Source: CAZVCJ01 sp964625745 (GTDB lineage Bacteria > Chloroflexota > Anaerolineae > VGOG01). From it: a stretch of 9,963 bases of DNA. The translations under genes and the position numbers were made by a program. Under the pieces are notes generated by a model. That model had not been told where the DNA came from and made no database searches. It was given only the letters and a program-made list of their open reading frames with translations. Of the stretch, positions 1 through 5,321 are shown piece by piece. Position 1 is the first letter of the stretch. Each line of letters starts with the position of its first letter. Location of the stretch: contig CAZVCJ010000147.1 of NCBI GenBank assembly GCA_964625745.1, positions 1 through 9,963 on the forward strand, in the 5' to 3' direction.

Positions 1-19
1 CAGAAACGCCGCCCATCTT

Positions 20-105
20 GTCATTGCGAGGCGGTGGTTTTCCGCCGAAGCAATCCCCAAGTAGCTATGTGGAGATTGCTTCGCCCCTGCGGGGCTTGCA
101 ATGAC
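20..105. repeat. Dispersed palindromic repeat, copy A (CATTGC...GAAGCAATCCCC type)
   Basis: The outer arms GTCATTGC (20-27) and GCAATGAC (98-105) are perfectly complementary. Nested inside them, GAAGCAATCCCC (47-58) pairs with GGAGATTGCTTC (71-82), leaving a short loop. Two further related units follow in the same intergenic stretch, so this is a repeat family and not a chance hairpin. Such units are common between genes in Chloroflexota-type drafts (general recollection). The function is unknown. Confidence 0.8.
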
Positions 106-110
106 AGGCT

Positions 111-196
111 AAGTTTCTGAGTAGGCGCGCTGTTCGCGCCGAAGCAATCCCCAATTCGAGGGATGGAGATTGCTTCGCTTCGCTACTCAGAAACTT
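111..196. repeat. Dispersed palindromic repeat, copy B, framed by a 14-bp perfect inverted repeat
   Basis: AAGTTTCTGAGTAG (111-124) and CTACTCAGAAACTT (183-196) are exact reverse complements. Between them lies another GCAATCCCC / GGAGATTGCTTCG core like that of copy A. The usual CATTGCGAG / CGCAATGAC outer ends are replaced by the new 14-bp arms, so this copy is either a diverged subtype or an element inserted into another palindrome. Confidence 0.75.
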
Positions 197-197
197 C

Positions 198-275
198 CCC
201 TCACCCCAGCCCTCTCCCCAACGGGGCGAGGGAGCACGTTCCCTCTCCCTTGCAGGGAGAGGGTTAGGGTGAGGG
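198..275. repeat. Imperfect inverted repeat of the CCCTCACCCC...GGGTGAGGG type
   Basis: The 21-nt arm at 198-218 (CCCTCACCCCAGCCCTCTCC plus one C) is the reverse complement of 255-275 at 19 of 21 positions, and the two differences would be G-U wobbles in RNA. The middle holds extra GGGCGAGGGAG and CCCTCTCCC stretches that can form alternative pairs. It is a second repeat family, distinct from the GCAATCCCC units on either side, and probably mobilised or amplified independently. Confidence 0.75.
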
Positions 276-351
276 TGGGACGTTTCTGCCCCCTACGGAT
301 GGCGTGCCGCGCCATGGAAGACTCGCAATGACACAGCCGTGACTTATTTCT

Positions 352-436
352 TAGTAGGAGCGGAGCGACAAAGCAATCCCCACCGTTGATAGCAGTTGAA
401 GGTGGGAGATTGCTTCGCTTCGCTCGCAATGACACA
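352..436. repeat. Dispersed palindromic repeat, copy C, just downstream of the binding-protein gene
   Basis: GAGCGGAGCGACAAAGCAAT followed by CCCCACC pairs with the GGTGGGAGATTGCTTCGCTTCGCTC arm at about 401-425, and the unit ends in TCGCAATGACACA (424-436). The same 13-base end occurs alone at 323-335, suggesting a truncated neighbour copy. The unit begins 13 nt beyond the stop codon of the minus-strand gene at 449, so its RNA hairpin could end or protect that transcript (inference). Confidence 0.7.
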
Positions 437-448
437 TTTCTTGGGAGC

Positions 449-1636
449 TTATGGGCAAGCCGACTTATAGAACTCGAACTCTTGAGCCTCGTTGATCTTG
501 ACGATGACCGCGCACTTGATGGGATCACCATCTTCGGTGAAGGTCATCTTGCCCGTGATACCGTCGAAGTCCTTGATCTTGGCCAGGGCGTCGCGGATGC
601 ACTTGCGATCCACCTCGAGGTCGCCAGTGAGCTTGCCGCAATCCTGGATGGCCTGCTGGACGATGTGTGCCGTGTCCCAGGTCAAAGCCGCCACGTCGTC
701 CGGGACGTAGCCGTACTTGTCGGTGTAGCGGTCAATGAACTCCTTGGTAGCACCTTTGGCCCCGGCGGCGGCGTAGTGGGTTGAGAAATAGCACCCTACG
801 CAATCGTCGCCGCAGAGCGGCATCAGCTCCGCCGATCCCCAGCTATCGCTACCGACGATGGGCTTTTCCCACCCTAGCTCGTGGGCCTGCTTGACGATCA
901 AAGGCACCTCGGAGTAGTACTGGGGGGTGAAGAGGAACTCGGCGCCCGCGCCCTTGATCTTGGTCAACTGAGCGCTGAAGTCCACGTCGCCACTGGTGAA
1001 GGTCTCAAAGGACACCACCGAGCCTTCACCATGGATGCCCTCCCAGGCCGACTTGAAGAACTCGGCCAGGCCCTTGGGATAGTCACTGGCCACGTCGTAG
1101 AGCACCGCCGCCTTGGTGAACCCGAACTCCTCGGTGACGAAATTGGCCACCACCGGCCCCTGGAAGGGGTCGAGGAAGCAGGCACGGAAGACCCAGGGCC
1201 GATCCTTGGTGGTCCTGGGGTTGGTGGACCAGGGGCTGATGCACGGCGTCTTGTTAGCGTCCGCGACCTCGCCGGTGGGGATGGCCTGCTGACTGGAATA
1301 GGCGCCGATGATGGCCAGCACCTCGTCCTCCACGATCAGCTTCGTCGCCGCAGCCGCGGCGGACTCGCCCTTGTACTCGTTGTCCTCGTGAATCACTTCG
1401 ACCTTGTACTTCGTCCCGCCAACGTCCAGGCCACCTGCTGCTTCGATGTCCTCGACCCACATATTCAGGGTATACTTGGCCCCTTCTCCCACCTTGGGGT
1501 TGGCGCCGGTGATAGGAGCGTCGTCGCCGATCTTGATCACCCCTCCATAGGCGACCTTGGACGCCGGCTGGCACGCCGACAAGATGGTGACAAGCAAGGT
1601 CAGCACCAAAAACGGAACTGCTATTTTCTTGAACAT
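449..1636 (-). CDS. Branched-chain amino acid-type ABC transporter substrate-binding lipoprotein (LivK-like)
   Basis: A 395-residue extracytoplasmic receptor that should capture a small ligand and deliver it to an ABC importer of the branched-chain amino acid, amide or urea class. No permease or ATPase genes are in the window. Residues 1-22 are a lipoprotein signal: a K-K start, a hydrophobic core and the lipobox LSAC with Cys22 as lipid anchor. The mature part follows the type I periplasmic binding fold: IKIGDDAPITG near 34-44, the IIGAYSSQQAIPTGEVAD segment at 109-126, and LYDVASDYPKGLAEFF at 179-194. The start is supported by AGGAGG eight bases upstream of ATG. The mature chain holds nine further cysteines (132, 153, 275, 279, 282, 333, 346, 375, 394), unusual for this family and suggestive of disulfides. 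The family assignment is firm; the ligand is unknown. Repeat copy C lies right after the stop. Confidence 0.9.
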   Translation of the reverse strand: MFKKIAVPFLVLTLLVTILSACQPASKVAYGGVIKIGDDAPITGANPKVGEGAKYTLNMWVEDIEAAGGLDVGGTKYKVEVIHEDNEYKGESAAAAATKLIVEDEVLAIIGAYSSQQAIPTGEVADANKTPCISPWSTNPRTTKDRPWVFRACFLDPFQGPVVANFVTEEFGFTKAAVLYDVASDYPKGLAEFFKSAWEGIHGEGSVVSFETFTSGDVDFSAQLTKIKGAGAEFLFTPQYYSEVPLIVKQAHELGWEKPIVGSDSWGSAELMPLCGDDCVGCYFSTHYAAAGAKGATKEFIDRYTDKYGYVPDDVAALTWDTAHIVQQAIQDCGKLTGDLEVDRKCIRDALAKIKDFDGITGKMTFTEDGDPIKCAVIVKINEAQEFEFYKSACP

Positions 1637-1653
1637 TTTAGTCTCCTCCTAAC

Positions 1654-1756
1654 GGCATGTTTTAGCCCTCTATGTTGGATGAAGGTCTCTGACCGAACCC
1701 ACTCATCGGCTGCGGTCAGGAGATCTTGCCGAACTTTCGAGGGCATGTTTTAGCCC
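1654..1756 (-). repeat. Pair of 15-bp direct repeats in the leader of the binding-protein gene
   Basis: GGCATGTTTTAGCCC occurs exactly at 1654-1668 and again at 1742-1756, 88 bp apart. On the coding strand of the downstream gene it reads GGGCTAAAACATGCC; the nearer copy ends just upstream of the ribosome-binding site AGGAGG. Repeated sites at this position could be operators or the ends of a small duplication. The spacing of 88 bp is close to eight helical turns. Regulatory function is inference. Confidence 0.45.
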
Positions 1757-1914
1757 AGGAACAATCCCAGGCATCTACAAAGGGAAAGGGGGGGGACAGC
1801 CCGACATTCCCCTGGCTACAGCCACTTTTAGTGTCCGCTATCACCTCCTTCACTTTATCCAAACTCCAGTTGTTAGCTGCAAAGATAGGGAGCAACTACC
1901 ACCTCGATGGTCAT

Positions 1915-1953
1915 GGAAAAGGCAGATCGCCTCTTGACACAATCGCCTTTTCC
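1915..1953 (-). terminator. Hairpin downstream of the small two-gene operon, possible terminator
   Basis: GGAAAAGGC-A-GAT (1915-1927) pairs with ATCGCCTTTTCC (1942-1953), a 12-bp stem with one bulged base and a 14-nt loop. On the minus strand it begins about 20 nt after the stop of the 69-codon gene. No U-run follows the stem outside the TTTT inside it, so it is not a textbook intrinsic terminator; it may instead stabilise the 3' end. Confidence 0.4.
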
Positions 1954-1972
1954 CCTTCCGTATTCTCCCACA

Positions 1973-2182
1973 TCACGCTGGCTGCCACGCGACCTCCACT
2001 GTGACCGGACAGAGCAAGTATTCCAACACCTCGGCCTGCATGCGCTCAATCTCCAGGCGATAGCCACTGCTAACCGCTTCGAACTCCTCAGGCCGAGCTG
2101 TTTGGCGCAAGTCTGCTAACCAATGTTGAAAATGCGCAATCCGTTCTTGCGTTACTTGAAGCTCCTGATCGTTTGTAATCAT
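1973..2182 (-). CDS. Small coiled-coil protein, antitoxin-N-terminus-like, 69 codons
   Basis: A 69-residue product beginning MITNDQELQVTQERIAHFQ and continuing through an acidic helical stretch (EEFEAVSSGYRLEIERMQAEVLEYL, about 32-56). The layout M-I-T-N-x-Q-x-x-x-T followed by two amphipathic helices resembles the N-terminal part of some HigA-like antitoxins, but the helix-turn-helix half is absent. I know similar free-standing small proteins only as hypothetical. The start at 2182 is chosen over the upstream in-frame ATG at 2233 because GAGGTG sits six bases before it and because it overlaps the stop of the upstream 57-codon gene as ATGA, which implies translational coupling. The codon at 2233 lies inside that upstream gene. 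A toxin-antitoxin or regulatory role is conjecture. Confidence 0.65.
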   Translation of the reverse strand: MITNDQELQVTQERIAHFQHWLADLRQTARPEEFEAVSSGYRLEIERMQAEVLEYLLCPVTVEVAWQPA

Positions 2183-2352
2183 GGAATCACCTCGACAATC
2201 CCTCGTCTGGAACCATCTCGTTTGATCTGCCAATATGCGACAAAATCCTCAAGGCTCTCGCCGATCAGTAACTCTGGCCGTACCCAGAAGATGCTGGCAC
2301 CGTACCTGGCCTGGGCTACGGCGTGGTCAAAGAGTCCTTTACTTAGAATCAT
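2179..2352 (-). CDS. Unrecognised 57-residue protein, first gene of the small operon
   Basis: A short open frame on the minus strand, ATG at 2352 to TGA at 2179, giving 57 residues (begins MILSKGLFDHAVAQARYGAS, centre IFWVRPELLIGESLEDF, end RRGIVEVIP). I do not recognise the family. Support for a real gene: the four-base ATGA overlap with the following 69-codon gene, a perfect sigma-70 promoter 48 bp upstream, protein-like composition, and the fact that ATG 2352 is the only usual start before an in-frame TAA. Against it: no Shine-Dalgarno sequence precedes the ATG (CCCCTTTCTCA), so initiation would be weak or unconventional. With a basic C-terminal end (KRDGSRR) and a predicted alpha/beta mixture it could be a small partner of the next protein, for example in a toxin-antitoxin-like pair. 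That function is a guess from layout only. Confidence 0.55.
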   Translation of the reverse strand: MILSKGLFDHAVAQARYGASIFWVRPELLIGESLEDFVAYWQIKRDGSRRGIVEVIP

Positions 2353-2399
2353 TGAGAAAGGGGATGTGGCGGATAGGGCAAGCCTGTTATTGAGTGAAT

Positions 2400-2428
2400 A
2401 TTATAGTGGCAAAGTATTGTCTTGTCAA
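2400..2428 (-). promoter_or_regulatory. Consensus sigma-70 promoter of the small two-gene operon
   Basis: Read on the minus strand: TTGACA (2428-2423), a spacer of exactly 17, then TATAAT (2405-2400). Both hexamers match the bacterial consensus 6/6. Transcription would begin near 2393, giving a leader of about 40 nt before ATG 2352. It lies just beyond the 3' end of hutU, so the small operon has its own transcription start. Confidence 0.8.
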
Positions 2429-2452
2429 AAAGGCAGGTGCCCCATTGACGCA

Positions 2453-2493
2453 TTACTCGTGGGCCCGTTACTCGTTACTCGTCCACTCGTTAC
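2453..2493. repeat. Heptamer-type repeat (TTACTCG) across the 3' end of hutU
   Basis: TTACTCGT occurs at 2453-2460, 2468-2475 and 2475-2482, followed by ACTCGTTAC at 2485-2493. The two middle copies are a tandem with period 7. The last unit contains the hutU stop codon (2490-2492). A similar period-7 array is found at 5254-5279. Confidence 0.6.
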
Positions 2494-4166
2494 CCACTTA
2501 ACATCGGGATGCGCACTCCGTGTTGCCTGGCGAATTCGATGGCCTTTGGATACCCGGCGTCGGCGTGACGCATGATGGCCATACCCGGATCGTAGGTCAG
2601 CACCCGCTCCAGCCGCACCGCTGCCTCTGGCGTGCCGTCGGCCACGATGACCTGCCCCGCGTGCTGGGAGTAGCCAATGCCTACCCCGCCGCCGTGATGG
2701 AAGCTGACCCAGGTCGCCCCGCCCACGGCGTTGATCAGCGCGTTGAGAATGGGCCAGTCGGAGATGGCGTCGGAGCCATCGCGCATGCCCTCGGTCTCGC
2801 GGTTGGGCGAGGCGACGCTGCCGCCGTCCAGGTGGTCGCGGCCGATGACGATGGGGGCTTTGATCTCGCCGCTGGCCACCGCCTCGTTGAAGGCCAGGCC
2901 CGCCCTGGCCCGCTCGCCGTAGCCCAGCCAGCAGATGCGGGCGGGCAATCCCTGCCAGGCCACCTGTTCGGCGGCTAGCCGGATCCAGCGCGCCAGATGC
3001 TCGTCCTCCGGGAATAGCTCCAGGATGATGCGGTCGGTGACGTAGATGTCCTCCGGAGCGCCCGACAGCGCCACCCAGCGGAAGGGTCCTTTCCCCTCGC
3101 AGAAGAGGGGGCGGATGTAGGCGGGCACGAAGCCGGGGTAGGCCCACTTGCCGTTCGGGTCGCCGCCGACCTTGGCCTCGGTGTAACCGGCGTTAAAGGC
3201 CTGCTGGCGCAGGTTGTTGCCATAGTCGAAGACCACCGCGCCCCGCTTCTGGAACTCCAGCATCGCCTCCACGTGCGCGACCATGGACTCCCTGGCACGC
3301 CTGGCGTACTCATCGGGGTGCTGGCGCCGCAGCTCTATCGCCTCATCCAGGCCGATGCCACGCGGGAGATACATCAGCGGGTCGTGGGCCGGCGTCTGGT
3401 CGGTGACCACGTCGGGCGCCACGCCGCGCACCACCAGCTCCGGGAGGACGTCGGCGGCGTTGGCAATGAGGCCGATGGACTTCGGCTCCTCCCGCCCCAG
3501 CGATTCCTCGACCAGGGTCATGGCCTCTTCCAGCGTGTCCACCACCACGTCCACGTAGCGGGTATCGAGCCGTCGCTGCGCCCGTCGAGGGTCAATCTCG
3601 ACGATGAGTCCCACCCCCTCGTTCATGGTGATGGCCAGCGGCTGCGCGCCCCCCATCTCCCCCAGGCCGGCGGTGAGGACGAGCTTCCCCTTGAGGCTGG
3701 GCCAGCCCTGGGCGTGGGCCAGCGATCCCAGCGTCTCGTAGGTACCCTGCAGGATGCCCTGGGTGCCGATGTAGATCCAGGAGCCAGCGGTCATCTGGCC
3801 GTACATGATGAGCCCCTCTTTCTCCCACCGGTCGAAATTCTCCTGCGTGGCCCAGGCGGGGACGATGTTGGAGTTGGCCAGCAGAACGCGGGGCGCGTCG
3901 AGGTAGGTCTTGAAGATGCCCACCGGCTTGCCCGATTGCACCAGCAGCGTCTCGTCCGGCTCCATGGTCTCCAGGGAGTGCAGGATGGCCTCGAAGCACT
4001 CCCAGTTGCGGGCCGCCCTGCCCCGCCCGCCGTAGACGATGAGGTTTTCGGGGTCGCCGGCCACGTCCGGATCCAGGTTATTCTGCAACATGCGATAAGG
4101 CGCTTCCAGAAGCCAGCTTTTGCAGTTCAGTTTAGTGCCCCTTGGGGCGTGAATAATGTGTGTCAT
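2490..4166 (-). CDS. hutU: Urocanate hydratase
   Basis: Catalyses the second step of histidine breakdown, hydrating urocanate to imidazolonepropionate with tightly bound NAD+ as electrophile; cytoplasmic. The 558-residue product is full length for the family. Visible hallmarks are YGGRGRAARNWE (45-56), QSGKPVG (77-83), GQMTAGSWIYIGTQGI (123-138), the nucleotide-binding GLGEMGGAQPLA (167-178), DYGNNLR (314-320), the conserved ICWLGYGER segment with Cys412, GRDHLD (442-447) and the glycine-rich FHHGGGVGIGYSQHAG (489-504). The start is set by GAGGAG upstream of ATG and a perfect promoter at 4200-4228. The other histidine genes (hutH, hutI, hutG or a formiminotransferase) are not in the window; the co-directional upstream neighbour is an unrelated-looking radical SAM gene 81 nt away. 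Identification is very secure. Confidence 0.97.
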   Translation of the reverse strand: MTHIIHAPRGTKLNCKSWLLEAPYRMLQNNLDPDVAGDPENLIVYGGRGRAARNWECFEAILHSLETMEPDETLLVQSGKPVGIFKTYLDAPRVLLANSNIVPAWATQENFDRWEKEGLIMYGQMTAGSWIYIGTQGILQGTYETLGSLAHAQGWPSLKGKLVLTAGLGEMGGAQPLAITMNEGVGLIVEIDPRRAQRRLDTRYVDVVVDTLEEAMTLVEESLGREEPKSIGLIANAADVLPELVVRGVAPDVVTDQTPAHDPLMYLPRGIGLDEAIELRRQHPDEYARRARESMVAHVEAMLEFQKRGAVVFDYGNNLRQQAFNAGYTEAKVGGDPNGKWAYPGFVPAYIRPLFCEGKGPFRWVALSGAPEDIYVTDRIILELFPEDEHLARWIRLAAEQVAWQGLPARICWLGYGERARAGLAFNEAVASGEIKAPIVIGRDHLDGGSVASPNRETEGMRDGSDAISDWPILNALINAVGGATWVSFHHGGGVGIGYSQHAGQVIVADGTPEAAVRLERVLTYDPGMAIMRHADAGYPKAIEFARQHGVRIPMLSG

Positions 4167-4199
4167 AGCTCACTCTCCTCTCTACCAACCTCGACTGCG

Positions 4200-4228
4200 A
4201 TTATACAACGGCTTCCTCACAATGTCAA
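4200..4228 (-). promoter_or_regulatory. Consensus sigma-70 promoter of hutU
   Basis: On the minus strand TTGACA (4228-4223), 17-base spacer, TATAAT (4205-4200): a perfect match to the consensus. The expected start near 4193 leaves a leader of about 26 nt containing the ribosome site GAGGAG before ATG 4166. hutU can therefore be transcribed separately from the radical SAM gene. No obvious operator palindrome overlaps it. Confidence 0.82.
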
Positions 4229-4247
4229 CAGTTCGTTGCTGCGGATG

Positions 4248-5093
4248 CTAGAACACGCAGCACTCCCGGCTGTGCACGATGCTCAGACCCAGCTCCTCGG
4301 CCAGTTGCACAGCCTGGCGGGCCGGGCTCACGATCTTGTTGACGCCGGCCCGCACGGCCAGAGGATCCAACTGAGCTCGATACTCACCGTGGGGCCGCAG
4401 GCAGCCCAGGTGAAGCGGCCTGTCGGGAAAGCGCAGCCGGGCCTCGACCAGGATATTTACCACTGCCTCGATGGGCGGCGGCTGGCGGTCGGCGTAGCGG
4501 GTGCCGGCTGTTGGTACGAAGACGATGAACGCCAGGCCCTCCACCCCTGGCTCCTGGAGCTTTTCCATGGCTGGATACTCGTGGCCGATGGCGCCCCCGC
4601 GCAGGCCGATGGTGATGTGAGGAATCACCCTGGTATGTCGGCGGAGCATCTGGTAAGTTTCCACGTAGTCGGCGACAGTGCGATCGAGACCGTAGACCTC
4701 GTGGATGGTCTCGTCGTCGCCCACGAAGTCGAAGGACACGACGTCGGTGTAGGGGGCGATGGCGCGGAGGTCCGCCTCCTCGATGAGGCCCACGTGCCAG
4801 TTCATCTTGCGCCCCTGGCGGATGGCCTTTATCTGCTCCAGATAGCGGGTCACGGGCACACGCCCTGAGGCGTCGCAGCCGCCGGAGATCAGGCAACTGG
4901 TAGCTCCCCCCACCTCTGCTCGCCAGATGGGGATCATGTGTTGAAGATAGTACCCGCCGCAGTGGGCGCAGTCCAGGTCGCAGTGATGGCCGGTGAGGCT
5001 GATGAGCGCGGTATCGAACGGGTAGACGAATTCGATTCTTGGAGGAAAGTTGGCTAGCCTGACTTGCCAGGCCTTCTGTAAGTGTTGGTGCAT
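4248..5093 (-). CDS. Radical SAM protein, biotin-synthase-related type
   Basis: A 281-residue enzyme that should bind a [4Fe-4S] cluster and cleave S-adenosylmethionine to start radical chemistry. The cluster motif is HHCDLDCAHC, with Cys38, Cys42 and Cys45 in CX3CX2C spacing. After it come SCLISGGCDASGRVP (66-80, a glycine-rich SAM-contact position with two more cysteines), VSFDFVGDDETIHEVYGLD (119-137), FVPTAGTRYAD (192-202) and LGCLRPHGEYR (229-239), and the chain ends RECCVF. The pattern resembles uncharacterised 'biotin synthase-related' proteins (COG2516-like, from memory); the archaeal-type lipoyl synthase pair LipS1/LipS2 is a possible relative, but no partner gene is here. I chose ATG 5093 (GGAG five bases before) over ATG 5270, because the extra 59 codons would translate a palindromic repeat. 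The substrate is unknown. Confidence 0.8.
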   Translation of the reverse strand: MHQHLQKAWQVRLANFPPRIEFVYPFDTALISLTGHHCDLDCAHCGGYYLQHMIPIWRAEVGGATSCLISGGCDASGRVPVTRYLEQIKAIRQGRKMNWHVGLIEEADLRAIAPYTDVVSFDFVGDDETIHEVYGLDRTVADYVETYQMLRRHTRVIPHITIGLRGGAIGHEYPAMEKLQEPGVEGLAFIVFVPTAGTRYADRQPPPIEAVVNILVEARLRFPDRPLHLGCLRPHGEYRAQLDPLAVRAGVNKIVSPARQAVQLAEELGLSIVHSRECCVF

Positions 5094-5110
5094 GGCGTCT
5101 CCAGTTGGTA

Positions 5111-5215
5111 GACTCAGTGGATCCAATTTCGCTCGGCCTGGATCCCTTCGGCCAAGCTCAGGCCAAAAGCGGGGATTTGGCAATCCCCTCAGAGCAATTC
5201 TGGATTCACTGAGTC
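5111..5215. repeat. Composite inverted-repeat element in the leader of the radical SAM gene
   Basis: Left arm 5111-5134 (GACTCAGTGGATCCA...GCTC) matches the reverse complement of 5192-5215 (GACTCAGTGAATCCA...GCTC) at 19 of 24 positions. Inside are GGCCTG/CAGGCC (5135-5140 and 5159-5164), the core CCCTTCGGCCAAGCTCAGG (5144-5162), and a perfect 7-bp hairpin GGGGATT-TGGC-AATCCCC (5171-5188). The core is a variant of the repeat inserted in tgt. The whole would fold as a long imperfect hairpin in the 5' leader of the radical SAM mRNA. Confidence 0.7.
5171..5188. repeat. Perfect short hairpin inside the composite element
   Basis: GGGGATT and AATCCCC are exact complements around a 4-base TGGC loop. 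It could halt or stabilise RNA in either direction, but no T-run follows on either strand, so it is not called a terminator. Confidence 0.6.
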
Positions 5216-5253
5216 CAGCGAATTGGGGATAGCACCCCTTGTAATCCCTCATT

Positions 5254-5279
5254 AACTCGTTACTCATCACTCATTGCTC
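5254..5279. repeat. Imperfect period-7 repeat (ACTCGTT ACTCATC ACTCATT)
   Basis: Three imperfect heptamers lie in a row directly downstream of the minus-strand -10 box at 5284-5289. The motif is shared with the array at 2453-2493. On the minus strand it would be the first transcribed sequence of the radical SAM leader. Confidence 0.5.
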
Positions 5280-5283
5280 TATG

Positions 5284-5312
5284 AGTATAGCAGTTCTGGG
5301 GCAACTTGACAA
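5284..5312 (-). promoter_or_regulatory. Sigma-70-type promoter of the radical SAM gene
   Basis: On the minus strand TTGTCA (5312-5307, 5/6), 17-base spacer, TATACT (5289-5284, 5/6). The expected start near 5277 gives an unusually long leader of about 184 nt before ATG 5093, holding the period-7 repeat and the composite inverted repeat. It stands back to back with the tgt promoter, the two -35 boxes being 9 bp apart. Confidence 0.65.
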
Positions 5313-5321
5313 GTGTGGGAT

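Larger units (their letters stand above)
1637..1972. other. Gene-free stretch upstream of the binding-protein gene
   Basis: I see no convincing gene here. It contains the leader of the minus-strand binding-protein gene with two copies of a 15-bp repeat, a run of eight G at 1788-1795, and a hairpin at 1915-1953. Short open frames exist on both strands but have no ribosome site or recognisable protein pattern. No good -35/-10 pair for the binding-protein gene was found. Confidence 0.5.

Noticed and set aside
1..448. CRISPR array
   Set aside because: Repeats are palindromic, of differing types and irregularly spaced; there are no constant-length spacers.
881..1753. A 290-codon plus-strand frame opposite the binding-protein gene
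   Set aside because: Mirror of the lipoprotein gene; no domain pattern and no initiation signal.
1935..1972. TTGACA at 1935 on the plus strand as a -35 box
   Set aside because: The best -10 candidate (TATTCT) is about 21 bases away and no plus-strand gene follows.
1726..2004. A 92-codon plus-strand frame and a roughly 60-codon minus-strand frame in the gene-free stretch
   Set aside because: Neither has a ribosome site, promoter or recognisable protein. The minus frame contains a protein-like patch (NWSLDKVKEVIADT) that could be a gene remnant, but this is too weak to call.
2429..2489. Intrinsic terminator after hutU (GGCACCTGCC followed by TTTTT)
   Set aside because: The possible stem is only three or four pairs with a tiny loop, and the T-run is part of the next promoter's -35 region.
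3273..4868. A 531-codon open frame on the plus strand opposite hutU and the radical SAM gene
   Set aside because: It is antisense to two well-recognised proteins, has no ribosome site and reads as His/Gly/Leu/Val-rich shadow sequence caused by high GC in third positions.
5094..5270. N-terminal extension of the radical SAM protein from ATG 5270
   Set aside because: The 59 extra codons translate the palindromic repeat element and the heptamer array; ATG 5093 has a ribosome site and a sensible distance to the CX3CX2C motif.
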